Shown: positions 8,621 to 17,237 of the stretch, one piece after another
Layout: every line of letters begins with the position of its first letter
Position numbering within the stretch: the stretch's first letter is position 1
Notes under the pieces: generated by a model
Databases searched by the model: none
What the model was told of the DNA's origin: nothing
The model's input: only the letters and a program-made list of their open reading frames with translations
Origin: a virus
DNA: 64,000 bases
Reading direction: 5' to 3' (one strand)
Virus record (IMG/VR): IMGVR_UViG_3300020478_001251
Location: 19,278 to 83,277 of that record
Program-made: the position numbers and the translations under genes

Positions 8621-8658
8621 TGCCTCCCATAGACGAAGGCATCTTTAAATGCCTCCCG
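8621..8658 (-). promoter_or_regulatory. Leader hairpin that can compete for the ribosome site of the E1 beta-like gene
   Basis: On the transcribed strand the octamer GGGAGGCA occurs twice, at 8658-8651 and 8628-8621, and the second copy contains the ribosome site of the gene starting at 8614. Between them ATGCCT (8642-8637) can pair with the first copy (AGGCAT, 6-bp stem, 6-nt loop) or, as TGCCT, with AGGCA of the second copy. The two structures exclude each other, so the leader could switch ribosome access. No T-run follows, so it is not a plain terminator. The function is inference. Confidence 0.4.
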
Positions 8659-8733
8659 TTATTTTTTATAGTCTAATAGTGGGTTAGGACTTTCAGGAAT
8701 CTCACCCGAGTTATCACTATATGACTCTTCATA

Positions 8734-8743
8734 TATAAATATC
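8734..8743 (-). promoter_or_regulatory. Recurrent intergenic motif, site 1
   Basis: TATAAATATC on the plus strand (GATATTTATA in the direction of transcription), 120 nt before the E1 beta-like start and just after the oxygenase stop. It is the same motif as at seven other gene gaps and probably marks the start of the transcription unit covering 1-8.6 kb. Whether it is a late-type promoter or a protein site is not known. Confidence 0.4.
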
Positions 8744-8756
8744 TATAATCTCAATT

Positions 8757-9443
8757 TTAATCAAGTTTTTTAATAAAACAAGTGAGCATAAACCTAAACC
8801 AATTTACTACTGGTGTAACTTCATGTGTTGCCTCTGAATTAAAATCTACTACTACCATATCACCCCTTTTTGGTCTGTATTCAAATATTGTTTGATATAC
8901 TGGAGTTTTAGTATAAGTCATATCTTCTTCAAATTTTATAGTGCGTTTTTTAGTTTTTTTTCTACCAACCAAAAGTCCACCACTAGCATTTTCTGGCATT
9001 GAATTTAATGGTATTAAAATTGCACAAATTTTATCGTCTTCATCATCATAACTTTTATCAGAATGAGCTTCTATATGTGAACCTGGTGGATAAATTTGAA
9101 TTTGAGTATGTGTTACACCTAATTTATCTTTAGGTATGTTATAATTTTTTGAAACCCAGGAGGTTATTTTTTCTTTTAATGGCCAATCTGAATTAAAAAA
9201 ATGTAAAGGACGAGTAAACCAAACCTGTGATATTGATTCAATTGTATCATTACGATATTGATATATATCATCAAATTTTATAGTATCAAATTCTTTACGG
9301 AACTGCATTGAGTATTCATTATCAACGAGATTAGCATTAAATGTAACTGAAAAATTATCGTGGTCACCTAAGTTTTCATTAAAAATTTTATCGAAATTAT
9401 CTTTCGTAATATAATTTTCTACTATATAAAAATCATTTTTCAT
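8757..9443 (-). CDS. Fe(II)/2-oxoglutarate oxygenase, prolyl-4-hydroxylase-like
   Basis: 228 residues. GSHIEAHSDKSYDDEDD provides the HxD iron ligands, ICAILIPLN and GGLLV form jelly-roll strands, and RPKRGDMVVVDFNSEATHEV with VVNWFRFMLTCFI provides the distal His and the Arg that contacts 2-oxoglutarate. All expected ligands are present, unlike the PhyH-like protein at 3234-3998. The start is taken as ATG at 9443 (MKNDFYIVENYI); a TTG two codons upstream is possible. It overlaps the end of the SGNH gene upstream. It is the last gene of its transcription group, followed by a gap of about 140 nt. The substrate may be a sugar or protein side chain. Confidence 0.75.
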   Translation of the reverse strand: MKNDFYIVENYITKDNFDKIFNENLGDHDNFSVTFNANLVDNEYSMQFRKEFDTIKFDDIYQYRNDTIESISQVWFTRPLHFFNSDWPLKEKITSWVSKNYNIPKDKLGVTHTQIQIYPPGSHIEAHSDKSYDDEDDKICAILIPLNSMPENASGGLLVGRKKTKKRTIKFEEDMTYTKTPVYQTIFEYRPKRGDMVVVDFNSEATHEVTPVVNWFRFMLTCFIKKLD

Positions 9444-10485
9444 ATCCAATTAAATCTAAAACAACTTCATTAACAAATTTTTTAGTTAATAAAGATGAAG
9501 TATGACCATACCAATTTTGTTCTAAATATCTCCTCTGTTGTGTTTCATCCATATCATTCAACTCTCTCCATAATACAACTGGTAAATCACTTTGTTGTGT
9601 TTCATCAAAGTTTCTAATACTCCATTCTATCATACCACCATATTGATGTATATCTTCTTCTTCAAAAAACCACCACTTATCAAAATCAATTCTATCAGCA
9701 TATGTTTTAACATATGGATTGTCATAAATAATTATATCATCGTTCCAAGTTTGTGCAACTCTTTTATCTTTAATTAATTGTTGATAAACATCTCCATCCC
9801 AAATGCCATCAGGTGGTGTTTTTCCTTGTAAAGCTGTTTTTGAAAAATTATTATTCATATTAAAACAATGAAATTTATCTATACCAATATTTTCTAACCA
9901 ACTTGTTAATCCAATATATGAATCAAACCATTCAATATATCGTTCTTCTTTAGTTAAAACATCTAAAAAATACTTTTCAGAATAATCATCAAGGTATTGT
10001 TCAGTTTTATTAAACCCACCAGTCATATAAAAATATCCATGTTCATAACAATGATGTTTATCACCAAATTTTAAATAATCTGTAGTGTGTGGTGGTGGTT
10101 GTTGATTTATCCCCTGTTGTTGTATATCTAATTTCTTAATTTCATTATATTTGTCTGGAGATACAAACCAAGAATTTCTTGTTAAGGTTGTCCATTGTGC
10201 AATAACAATAATATCTTTTGGATTAACTTTTTTATTAAAAATTAAATCACTTACTTTATAAAAAATACTACGACAAATGGTTTTATTATCATTTGTTATA
10301 GTTCCATAATTATAAAACTCATAATCATCTTCACCCAAAATATTCCATAACCAATGAAACCAAGTAAAATCTTTTATAGAATCATTTTTCCACCTATGTT
10401 CTCTTGAAGCCTTATCAACATTAACTTTATAATTATGTGTGAAAGAACATCCTGATGCAATTATATATTTTTTATTTTTCATCAA
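9433..10485 (-). CDS. SGNH-like protein, long form (paralogue of 15472-16503)
   Basis: 350 residues. IIASGCSFTHNYKVNV is block I; the body contains DIIVIAQWTTLTRNSWFVSP, YDNPYVKTYADRIDFDKWWF and a C-terminal WYGHTSSLLTKKFVNEV that may hold the catalytic His. The protein at 15472-16503 shows the same order of segments (DIIVLVQWSSWQRNS, YDNPYIQHLFDMIDFDKFWF, CFGHLSAMMNEKFVKEE), so the two are clear paralogues. Both sit next to a glycosyltransferase-like gene of the (S/T)EK type. The long insert between blocks I and V distinguishes them from the short SGNH members. The function is unproven. Confidence 0.6.
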   Translation of the reverse strand: MMKNKKYIIASGCSFTHNYKVNVDKASREHRWKNDSIKDFTWFHWLWNILGEDDYEFYNYGTITNDNKTICRSIFYKVSDLIFNKKVNPKDIIVIAQWTTLTRNSWFVSPDKYNEIKKLDIQQQGINQQPPPHTTDYLKFGDKHHCYEHGYFYMTGGFNKTEQYLDDYSEKYFLDVLTKEERYIEWFDSYIGLTSWLENIGIDKFHCFNMNNNFSKTALQGKTPPDGIWDGDVYQQLIKDKRVAQTWNDDIIIYDNPYVKTYADRIDFDKWWFFEEEDIHQYGGMIEWSIRNFDETQQSDLPVVLWRELNDMDETQQRRYLEQNWYGHTSSLLTKKFVNEVVLDLIGYEK

Positions 10486-11551
10486 ACAACTCCTCTATTG
10501 ATTTATATAATGTATTATCATCTATTTTTTTACATAACTCAAAATTGTGTTGTATCTCATCTTGTTTTGAATTAAAATAATTATCCCCCCAATCAGAATT
10601 TATTTTTTTTAAAATTTCTTTCCATTGTAAATAATATTCTTTATTAAGTTCCCAACTAACTTCAGGTTCTATTACATAACCACCTCTATTTTCATATAGT
10701 AAAGTTTTATCTACATCAAATCCATCGTAGATTTCATCAAAAGTATAAAACCCAAGTTGTTCTAAACATTTTCTATTTCTCATATCAGTAGCATATACTG
10801 GTATTCGTTTTGCAAGAAATGGTAAAATACTTTTTTCAGTTATAATTGGTCCAGAATCATAAGTTTCAAGTACTAAATTATATTTTGATTTAGTTTGTAA
10901 CTTTACAGCATCTGATAGTAATTTAGCATTATATTTATGATAATTATTTATTCGTTTTTTCCATGTTCCCATTTCTTGTTTCTCTGTAAAATATGGAAAC
11001 TCAATACCATTCCATTCATCAAAAAAACATTTTTCTACATTCTGCCATTTCCAATGATAATTCCAATAATTTATAAAAAAATTATTTTTATGTTCATAAG
11101 TTAATACAAAAAAATTCCACCTCTTTTCTGTTCCTCTTCTACCCAAGTAAGAACATTGATATTCTGGTTTAACATCAATATCATAAACTTCTGGATGTAG
11201 TATTGTAAGACTTTCAATATGACATTTTACTTGGAAATAAACATCCCAACGGCCATTAGAATAACCACAGGTTTGTCTATAAAATTTATCATTACCATAT
11301 ACAAATGGTGCTCTATCATCATTCCAAAATTCTGATGGAGCTAATCCAATAACTTTTTTATTTTCAAAAAGTTTTGAAACTTTGTTATCAATTTCTTCTA
11401 CTGGGTTTGCCCACTTATAATACTCTCTAATAATAGCATAATTATCATCTTCATACAAGAGAACATCTTCCCAAGTTAATGATACTCCATTTACATCATA
11501 CAAATCACGATAATATTTTTCATCTAATATCTGTAAATTATTCCAATCCAT
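10472..11551 (-). CDS. Glycosyltransferase-like protein of the (S/T)EK family
   Basis: 359 residues from ATG at 11551, which has a GAGGT site 5 nt upstream; a TTG further upstream lacks this support. The C-terminal half has IITEKSILPFLAKRIPVYAT followed by CLEQLGFYTFDEIYDGFD, the same layout as in the genes at 956, 13229 and 14295. An N-terminal segment KVIGLAPSEFWNDDR may belong to the acceptor side. It overlaps the SGNH genes on both sides by about 14 nt. The glycosyltransferase call rests on the conserved TEK...P pattern alone; no DXD metal motif is evident. Confidence 0.5.
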   Translation of the reverse strand: MDWNNLQILDEKYYRDLYDVNGVSLTWEDVLLYEDDNYAIIREYYKWANPVEEIDNKVSKLFENKKVIGLAPSEFWNDDRAPFVYGNDKFYRQTCGYSNGRWDVYFQVKCHIESLTILHPEVYDIDVKPEYQCSYLGRRGTEKRWNFFVLTYEHKNNFFINYWNYHWKWQNVEKCFFDEWNGIEFPYFTEKQEMGTWKKRINNYHKYNAKLLSDAVKLQTKSKYNLVLETYDSGPIITEKSILPFLAKRIPVYATDMRNRKCLEQLGFYTFDEIYDGFDVDKTLLYENRGGYVIEPEVSWELNKEYYLQWKEILKKINSDWGDNYFNSKQDEIQHNFELCKKIDDNTLYKSIEELFDEK

Positions 11552-12392
11552 TAATAACCTCAATCAAATGTTTACTCCACATTTCTGAACCTTCTTCGTT
11601 AGGATGTCCATCATTTCCTTTTGTATATTTATCACCAACACCACTTAATTGGTTATTGATTTTTCTATATAATACTTCATCATTATAATAATATTTGTGA
11701 TTTTTTAAATAATCAATTTCTGATTTTAAAATACCTGATGTTGAATCGTATTTTGAATAAAAATGTGTATCAGCTGCACCAGGTTCATTTTCATTTACCA
11801 TAACTTCAAATTTTTCATGATTTGGATTTGAACCCTCAAGATACCATTTACCATCTATTTTTATTGGAATATGTTGATTGATACCATCAAAAATTAAAAA
11901 CGGATAACCTTTACCTTCACAAAAATTTATAAAATTAATTATATGTTTGTGTGTATTATATAATCTTTCAGTAATATTAACAAATATTGGTGCTAAAGCA
12001 TATCGATTATCAAATACCCATTTATTGATTCTATCTTTCATATCCCAATTATCAAATTTTCTATCACCATAAACATCAAACATAAACTGATTTGGTGTAA
12101 AAACCATTGGAACACCTTTACTATCTAAATCTAAATCTAAAGATACATTATATCTTAAACATTCCGTTAATTGAATTACAAAAAAACTATTTTTTGCTAT
12201 TTCTGGATACTTCATTGCATACAAAATAGTATTTGGAATAATACTATCATTAGAACGACCACCTTTTCCTAAATTTATTAATTCTGATTTTAGTTTCTCA
12301 CTAAGTTTTGTTGCCCAACTTATAGGTTGAATTTTGTGTCCCTCAGTAAAAGAACAACCACTTGTAATTAAATAATCTTTATTTATTTTCAT
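11538..12392 (-). CDS. SGNH/GDSL-type hydrolase-like protein
   Basis: 284 residues. YLITSGCSFTEGHKIQPISW is block I, INLGKGGRSNDSIIP a plausible block II, and GNDGHPNEEGSEMWSKHL a good block V with the catalytic Asp and His. The three together support an SGNH fold. No export signal is present. It lies between a second SGNH gene (12379-13236) and a glycosyltransferase-like gene (10472-11551), overlapping both by about 14 nt, which suggests coupled translation and a shared pathway. An acyl esterase or O-acyltransferase on a glycan precursor is the simplest reading; the substrate is unknown. Confidence 0.7.
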   Translation of the reverse strand: MKINKDYLITSGCSFTEGHKIQPISWATKLSEKLKSELINLGKGGRSNDSIIPNTILYAMKYPEIAKNSFFVIQLTECLRYNVSLDLDLDSKGVPMVFTPNQFMFDVYGDRKFDNWDMKDRINKWVFDNRYALAPIFVNITERLYNTHKHIINFINFCEGKGYPFLIFDGINQHIPIKIDGKWYLEGSNPNHEKFEVMVNENEPGAADTHFYSKYDSTSGILKSEIDYLKNHKYYYNDEVLYRKINNQLSGVGDKYTKGNDGHPNEEGSEMWSKHLIEVINGLE

Positions 12393-13236
12393 TTTTAATC
12401 TTTAGTATTGAGTTATAAAGTGAGTTTGCAAAAAATTGATTACCTTCTATATTCATATGACCATCTTTTCTGTATTCTATAGGAAAAACTTCAGCAAATA
12501 CATCACTCCAACAATCTATTACTTTACCATCTGAAAATCGACCATTGTTTGGTAAGCGTGTATATATTGGTGGTGTTAATTTAGGACATTCTAATAAATT
12601 TTCCCAACCATTATGCCTATCTTTTAGAAGATAATAAATAGTTTCAGATTGCTCTATATTTTTTTTCTTTGATTCTTCTCTAAGATGGTTTTCATCTAAA
12701 CTATTTAAAACATCTTCAAGTAAATCTTTTGGTTCTAATAACCATTGATAAACTTCAGCACCAGTACTTTTTAGTAATTTATAAGCATGGGATTGTTTAA
12801 GATACCAATGTGCAAATAAAACTTGGTCACTTTTATAATTCATGTCAATCAAATCTTCTCGTTTATAATCCTTACCATAATTAGCTTTAAAGTGCTCCAT
12901 TATACTCGTATGCCAATTAACCCATCGTTTATCTTTAGTAGGTTTACTAACAAGTTCTGAAGATTGTATTCGTGTTGAATAAGAAGCATTAAAGATAACT
13001 ACATCATCAGGTTTAATTAAACCTAAATGAACCTTTGTCATAACATTTAAGAATATGATACCAATACCACAACCACCATCACCTTCAACTGGAACAGAAA
13101 AACCTCTATCAGCTACTCTAATTTGTTTTGGTAATCTTATACCCAATTTTTTTGCTAATATTGTAGCCCACCACTCATCATGTGAAACTCCACTTGGTGT
13201 AGTATGTGAACACCCAAATACCCATAGTTTACTCAT
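12379..13236 (-). CDS. SGNH/GDSL-type hydrolase-like protein
   Basis: 285 residues. The N-terminus KLWVFGCSHTTPSG has the block I Ser, GDGGCGIGIIFLNV resembles block II, and RKDGHMNIEGNQFFANSL is block V with Asp and His. Between them is a longer charged helical region (EESKKKNIEQSETIYYLLKD). The ATG at 13236 overlaps the stop of the glycosyltransferase-like gene upstream by 8 nt. This gene and its neighbour at 11538 are two SGNH genes in a row, unlike the single SGNH-glycosyltransferase alternation elsewhere in the island. The exact role is unknown. Confidence 0.65.
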   Translation of the reverse strand: MSKLWVFGCSHTTPSGVSHDEWWATILAKKLGIRLPKQIRVADRGFSVPVEGDGGCGIGIIFLNVMTKVHLGLIKPDDVVIFNASYSTRIQSSELVSKPTKDKRWVNWHTSIMEHFKANYGKDYKREDLIDMNYKSDQVLFAHWYLKQSHAYKLLKSTGAEVYQWLLEPKDLLEDVLNSLDENHLREESKKKNIEQSETIYYLLKDRHNGWENLLECPKLTPPIYTRLPNNGRFSDGKVIDCWSDVFAEVFPIEYRKDGHMNIEGNQFFANSLYNSILKIKNENK

Positions 13237-14311
13237 TAATATACTCCACTATTCTTTTTAAAGAACCTTTCCAAAATTCATTTATCAATATATCCCTATT
13301 TTGTTTAGTTTGAAGTTTGTATTGATATGAAAACTCCTTTAAATCCTCTCTACTATAAGTAAGTATTTTTTTCAATTGTTTTTCAATAGAATTTAATCTT
13401 TCTTCTGAATTAGTTATATCATCATAATCATGTGTCCAAATATCATATGAAAAATTAAATCCAAAGTTATCTTCTAATTTTTTTATAGTTTGTGGATAAT
13501 TTAACATTATAAAAGGCATACCACACAATATAGGTTTAAGTGTTTTTTCTGAAACATGGTGTATAAAATTATCATCATAAAAACAAGTTTCTCCCACAAT
13601 ATCAAAACAACTATTTAAATAAAATCCCCAATTGATTGTTATACCAATTGATACTAAATGGTGATTAGAAGTTTCATATTTATAATCAAGTTTTTTTGGT
13701 AAAAGTTTTATTACATCAAACGATAAATATTCATCATCTCTATCCTGAACATCATGAACCCATGTGATTCCTTTTGGTAAATCATAATCAATCTTTGAAC
13801 TTGTCCAATATAAACTATCCAATAAATTATTTAAATGTAAAAAATTAAGAATTTTTAATTTATGAAATCTTGGATGTCCTGCAAAAAACATTCCCTTTTT
13901 CTGTGGCAATAAATAATTTCTATTAAAATCCTTTTGTAAATCATCATAAGAATCAAGTATATCAACAAAATCTTTCATTCTAAACATTTGTTGGTCATAA
14001 TATAAATAATTTAATTCTTTAAAATCAAGTGATTTAGATATAACTTTAAAATCACGCTTTAATTTTTTATTTAATGATTTATAAACAGCCTTACCAATAC
14101 CATCATTGGATGAAGTATCAATCAATAGTTTTTTACATTTTATTTTATTTAAAAAATCAAAGTCATTATCTGTTAAATTACCCAAAACATCATATATAAA
14201 AACACCCTCACCATCACATTGACCATCTTTAACATCAGATTCTTTAATTAAATTATGATATATCAAATCTGAAATAAGAATACTATTTGTATTATTAGTG
14301 CACAAATTCAT
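13229..14311 (-). CDS. Glycosyltransferase-like protein of the (S/T)EK family
   Basis: 360 residues. The C-terminal half reads HHVSEKTLKPILCGMPFIML and then TIKKLEDNFGFNFSYDIW, matching the SEK...P-F-I pattern of the other three family members. The centre has KKGMFFAGHPRFHKLKILNF, comparable to the FLCFNRR segment of the gene at 956. It is very AT-rich (many Lys, Asn, Ile). No signal peptide or membrane segment is seen, so it probably acts in the cytoplasm. It overlaps the next gene in the chain at both ends. Its closest relation appears to be with the gene at 14295-15497; the donor and acceptor are unknown. Confidence 0.5.
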   Translation of the reverse strand: MNLCTNNTNSILISDLIYHNLIKESDVKDGQCDGEGVFIYDVLGNLTDNDFDFLNKIKCKKLLIDTSSNDGIGKAVYKSLNKKLKRDFKVISKSLDFKELNYLYYDQQMFRMKDFVDILDSYDDLQKDFNRNYLLPQKKGMFFAGHPRFHKLKILNFLHLNNLLDSLYWTSSKIDYDLPKGITWVHDVQDRDDEYLSFDVIKLLPKKLDYKYETSNHHLVSIGITINWGFYLNSCFDIVGETCFYDDNFIHHVSEKTLKPILCGMPFIMLNYPQTIKKLEDNFGFNFSYDIWTHDYDDITNSEERLNSIEKQLKKILTYSREDLKEFSYQYKLQTKQNRDILINEFWKGSLKRIVEYINE

Positions 14312-15497
14312 TTAACACCTCTAATACTTTGTTATCTCTATACCTTAATGTTAACCAATTTTTCCATAATTTAAAATTTTTATTTATCCTTGATTGTACA
14401 TCTTTTCTTTTATAAAACTTTTTAATTTGAATATAACTCCAAGAATTAATTTCATTAATAATTTCTAAAGTAGTATCTTGAGCAAATAAATCACTAAAAG
14501 TTTCTATACCAACTTCATTCAAATATTTATCAAAATCACTATGTGAGTTTGTAAAAATTACACATTTAGCTGCCAGTGGAATTATTGTTTTTTCTGTCAT
14601 ATGATATTGATTAAAATATTTTTTATCTTGGTTTTTACCTCTATGAAAATCTGGAAAACAAGTTTCATGTATAACTGCAAAATATGATTTTAAGTAATCT
14701 TCTACTAAAGGTTCATAATACATTTCTTCACGGTCTTGCATCAATTCATTTTCGAGATTTTCTGATGGTTCATTGTGTGGAAATAAATCATAGTAAGTTC
14801 GTTTACCAAATTTAGATGGTAAAGTACTATTGGCACAATAATCATAAAACCTAATTATATTATTATCATTAATTAAATCTGGATAATCTGTTAATAACTT
14901 TTCATAATAAGAACCTCTATAATGATTCCACTTACGAGCACTACTTATAATTTTTTTAGTTTTCTTTATGTTTATTCTATTTTCAAATATTGGTTTAGTT
15001 CCAAAATATCTTCCATCATCATCTGGATATAAATCATCTTGTAAAAAGTATTCTTTTTTACCAAAATAAACTTGTGGTATAAAATAATGTATTGGTGCGA
15101 GATAATTTGGTGCGTGTGTGAAATAAGAATATTCTACATCAGAATTTATATTTGGTGTAAATGCAATAATCTCTTTTTTTGTAAAAACATTATCTTCAAC
15201 TAATAACTTCATTACCTCATATAATTTATCATGTCCAATGTTTTGAACAATCTCATCTTTCCATACTAATAATATTTTTATATGTGGATATTCTAATTTT
15301 ACTTGTTTTACTTCTTGTGCAAAATCCTTTGGGTCTTCTGGATAATCACTTCTGTATGGAGCATTGAATGACATAAAATCTGCTTCACCAAAATCATTGG
15401 TTGTCATTCCTCTTCCTCTGGGTGTAGTTAATGTTTTACCAAATAAAAAATCTGGTGCATAAGAATATAAACTATCGTTCTTGTGATAAAATTTCAT
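14295..15497 (-). CDS. Glycosyltransferase-like protein of the (S/T)EK family
   Basis: 400 residues. YHMTEKTIIPLAAKCVIFTN followed by FDKYLNEVGIETFSDLFAQD is the family motif. YLKSYFAVIHETCFPDFHRG just before it parallels the TYFSIVTETPF segment of the gene at 956, which supports common descent. The N-terminal half (FLFGKTLTTPRGRGM, IKILLVWKDEIVQNIG) may form the first Rossmann domain. The start lies 26 nt inside the end of the upstream SGNH gene, with AGGAG about 10 nt ahead of it. The glycosyltransferase function is an inference from motif layout. Confidence 0.5.
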   Translation of the reverse strand: MKFYHKNDSLYSYAPDFLFGKTLTTPRGRGMTTNDFGEADFMSFNAPYRSDYPEDPKDFAQEVKQVKLEYPHIKILLVWKDEIVQNIGHDKLYEVMKLLVEDNVFTKKEIIAFTPNINSDVEYSYFTHAPNYLAPIHYFIPQVYFGKKEYFLQDDLYPDDDGRYFGTKPIFENRINIKKTKKIISSARKWNHYRGSYYEKLLTDYPDLINDNNIIRFYDYCANSTLPSKFGKRTYYDLFPHNEPSENLENELMQDREEMYYEPLVEDYLKSYFAVIHETCFPDFHRGKNQDKKYFNQYHMTEKTIIPLAAKCVIFTNSHSDFDKYLNEVGIETFSDLFAQDTTLEIINEINSWSYIQIKKFYKRKDVQSRINKNFKLWKNWLTLRYRDNKVLEVLNEFVH

Positions 15498-16503
15498 TTC
15501 CTAACAACTCCTCTTTTACAAATTTTTCATTCATCATTGCAGATAGATGCCCAAAACACCAATCATTTCTTTTTAATTTCTTTTTTAAATCATCTGGAGT
15601 TATACCAGCAAATTCATACCATAATCCATTTACATTTTTATCTGTTTCAATATCATAGTTTTTAACTGCCCACTCCATTAAACCACCATAAAGAGTATCT
15701 TCATTTTTTAAAAACCAAAATTTATCAAAATCAATCATATCAAATAAATGTTGTATATAAGGATTATCATAATTTAAATCTGTATCATCATCTATTGTTT
15801 TTGGTATAAACTTATCTATATAAATAGAATTATATGGTACTTCTTCATCATTTAATAATCCTGGAAATCCTTGTTTTACATAATAGTTAGAAAAATTATT
15901 TTGTAAATTAAAAGATAAATTTTTTATATCGTGAGATTTTAAATAACTTTGTAAAAATATAATATTTTCAAAAAATCTTATTTGAGATTCTTCTTCTGAA
16001 AAAAATTCATCTACATATGTATTAATTAATTTCTTTATTGGATAAGGAACATGGTCTATTGCAAAACCACCAGTTAACAGATAATAACCATATTGTCCAA
16101 TTTGACTTTTACCATTAATAAAATCGGATATATGTGAATATTCACCATGAACTCCCTTAAATTTATACAACAATGATTTACTTAATCGGGCACGGTCTCT
16201 TGATATATAAAATGAATTTCTTTGCCAACTACTCCATTGAACTAAAACAATAATATCTTTAGGTGATATTCCCTCTTTTAATAATTTATCAACTTTATAA
16301 ATAATAGATTTTCTAACTACTGAATTATCATTGGTTGGACTTCCTAAATTATAAATTTTACTATCATTTAAATTTTCTTTTAAAAAATGTGGCCATTTCC
16401 AAATCTTTTTATTATCTTTTAAATAATCTAAATCTGTACCATTGATATTATATCGATAATGGTCTCTTGTAAAAGAACACCCACAACAAACTATATGTTT
16501 CAT
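15472..16503 (-). CDS. SGNH-like protein, long form (paralogue of 9433-10485)
   Basis: 343 residues. HIVCCGCSFTRDHYRYNING is block I, YNLGSPTNDNSVVRKSIIY a likely block II. The conserved mid and C-terminal segments (DIIVLVQWSSWQRNS, DMIDFDKFWF, LYGGLMEWAVKNYD, CFGHLSAMMNEKFV) match the paralogue at 9433-10485 in order and spacing. In both, a GH pair near the C-terminus may be the catalytic His, but the Asp of the usual DxxH is not obvious, so activity is less sure than for the short forms. ATG at 16503 overlaps the stop of the LamG gene as ATGA. Confidence 0.6.
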   Translation of the reverse strand: MKHIVCCGCSFTRDHYRYNINGTDLDYLKDNKKIWKWPHFLKENLNDSKIYNLGSPTNDNSVVRKSIIYKVDKLLKEGISPKDIIVLVQWSSWQRNSFYISRDRARLSKSLLYKFKGVHGEYSHISDFINGKSQIGQYGYYLLTGGFAIDHVPYPIKKLINTYVDEFFSEEESQIRFFENIIFLQSYLKSHDIKNLSFNLQNNFSNYYVKQGFPGLLNDEEVPYNSIYIDKFIPKTIDDDTDLNYDNPYIQHLFDMIDFDKFWFLKNEDTLYGGLMEWAVKNYDIETDKNVNGLWYEFAGITPDDLKKKLKRNDWCFGHLSAMMNEKFVKEELLGNEILSQER

Positions 16504-17237
16504 GTGCCCAAATCCGTATTAACGGCTAAGAAATTACAATGTCCAGATAAATCCCAAACTTTATACAAGGTTCTATTATTAAAATTAAAATAAAAAACTA
16601 AATCTAATAAAGGATAATGTCCTTTTAACTCATCTTTATCATTTTTTGTTTTATCTATAAATTCTAAAAGTAAACCATCATCATATTCTACATTTTCTAT
16701 TAAACCACAATTGTATAAATTATAATCACCAAAGAAATAATGGTCATCTCCTACTTGTTTGAAATAATTACCACACCCAAAGTTATAAGGTGTTCCACTA
16801 AAGTCTTTTAGTTTTCCCTCATAAGTAGTTTCTCTTGTAATTAATTTTCCAACATCATCATAAACATGCATTGTAAATGCTTTATTTGCTTCAATATGTC
16901 TAATGATAACTAACCATTCTGTATCAAAAAGTGTTTTACCTTTAAATTCGTGATTTGTACATAATGTTGTCATACCAAATTCATCAGATTCACCATCTTG
17001 ATTATACCAAAATTCCCAATTTATCGAATCATGGTCTTGATTATAACATAAACCATAATGTAATCCTGGCCTCATCATTACAGAACAAGGAACTTTTGTT
17101 TTTATCTTTTTATTAACTTTAAATTTTGCCCAAAAAGTAAAATTACCTTGCATAGTTTGACTTGGTGGATGTGTTGTTAAATCATATCTTTGTGTTGGTA
17201 ACACATAATATAAATTATCTTTATTAATTTTAACCAT
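16500..17237 (-). CDS. LamG-like (concanavalin A-type) domain protein
   Basis: 245 residues that look like one LamG/jelly-roll domain: alternating strands such as GNFTFWAKFKVNKK, WLVIIRHIEANKAFTMHVYD, NFGCGNYFKQ and YNLYNCGLIENVEYDDGLLL, ending with LVFYFNFNNRTLYKVWDLSG. These are typical of sugar-binding LamG folds. It has no catalytic motif and no signal peptide. Similar domains are inserted in the two GT7-like proteins at 18665-21522 and a LamG-like stretch occurs in the structural protein at 58680-63512, so LamG parts recur in this genome. It may be a lectin for the glycan made here, or a small virion protein. Confidence 0.6.
   Translation of the reverse strand: MVKINKDNLYYVLPTQRYDLTTHPPSQTMQGNFTFWAKFKVNKKIKTKVPCSVMMRPGLHYGLCYNQDHDSINWEFWYNQDGESDEFGMTTLCTNHEFKGKTLFDTEWLVIIRHIEANKAFTMHVYDDVGKLITRETTYEGKLKDFSGTPYNFGCGNYFKQVGDDHYFFGDYNLYNCGLIENVEYDDGLLLEFIDKTKNDKDELKGHYPLLDLVFYFNFNNRTLYKVWDLSGHCNFLAVNTDLGT

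Noticed and set aside
8659-8742. Open frame between the oxygenase and E1 beta-like genes that would encode about 27 residues (ending SPNPLLDYKK).
   Set aside because: It has no start codon or ribosome site and overlaps the leader hairpin; at most a gene remnant.
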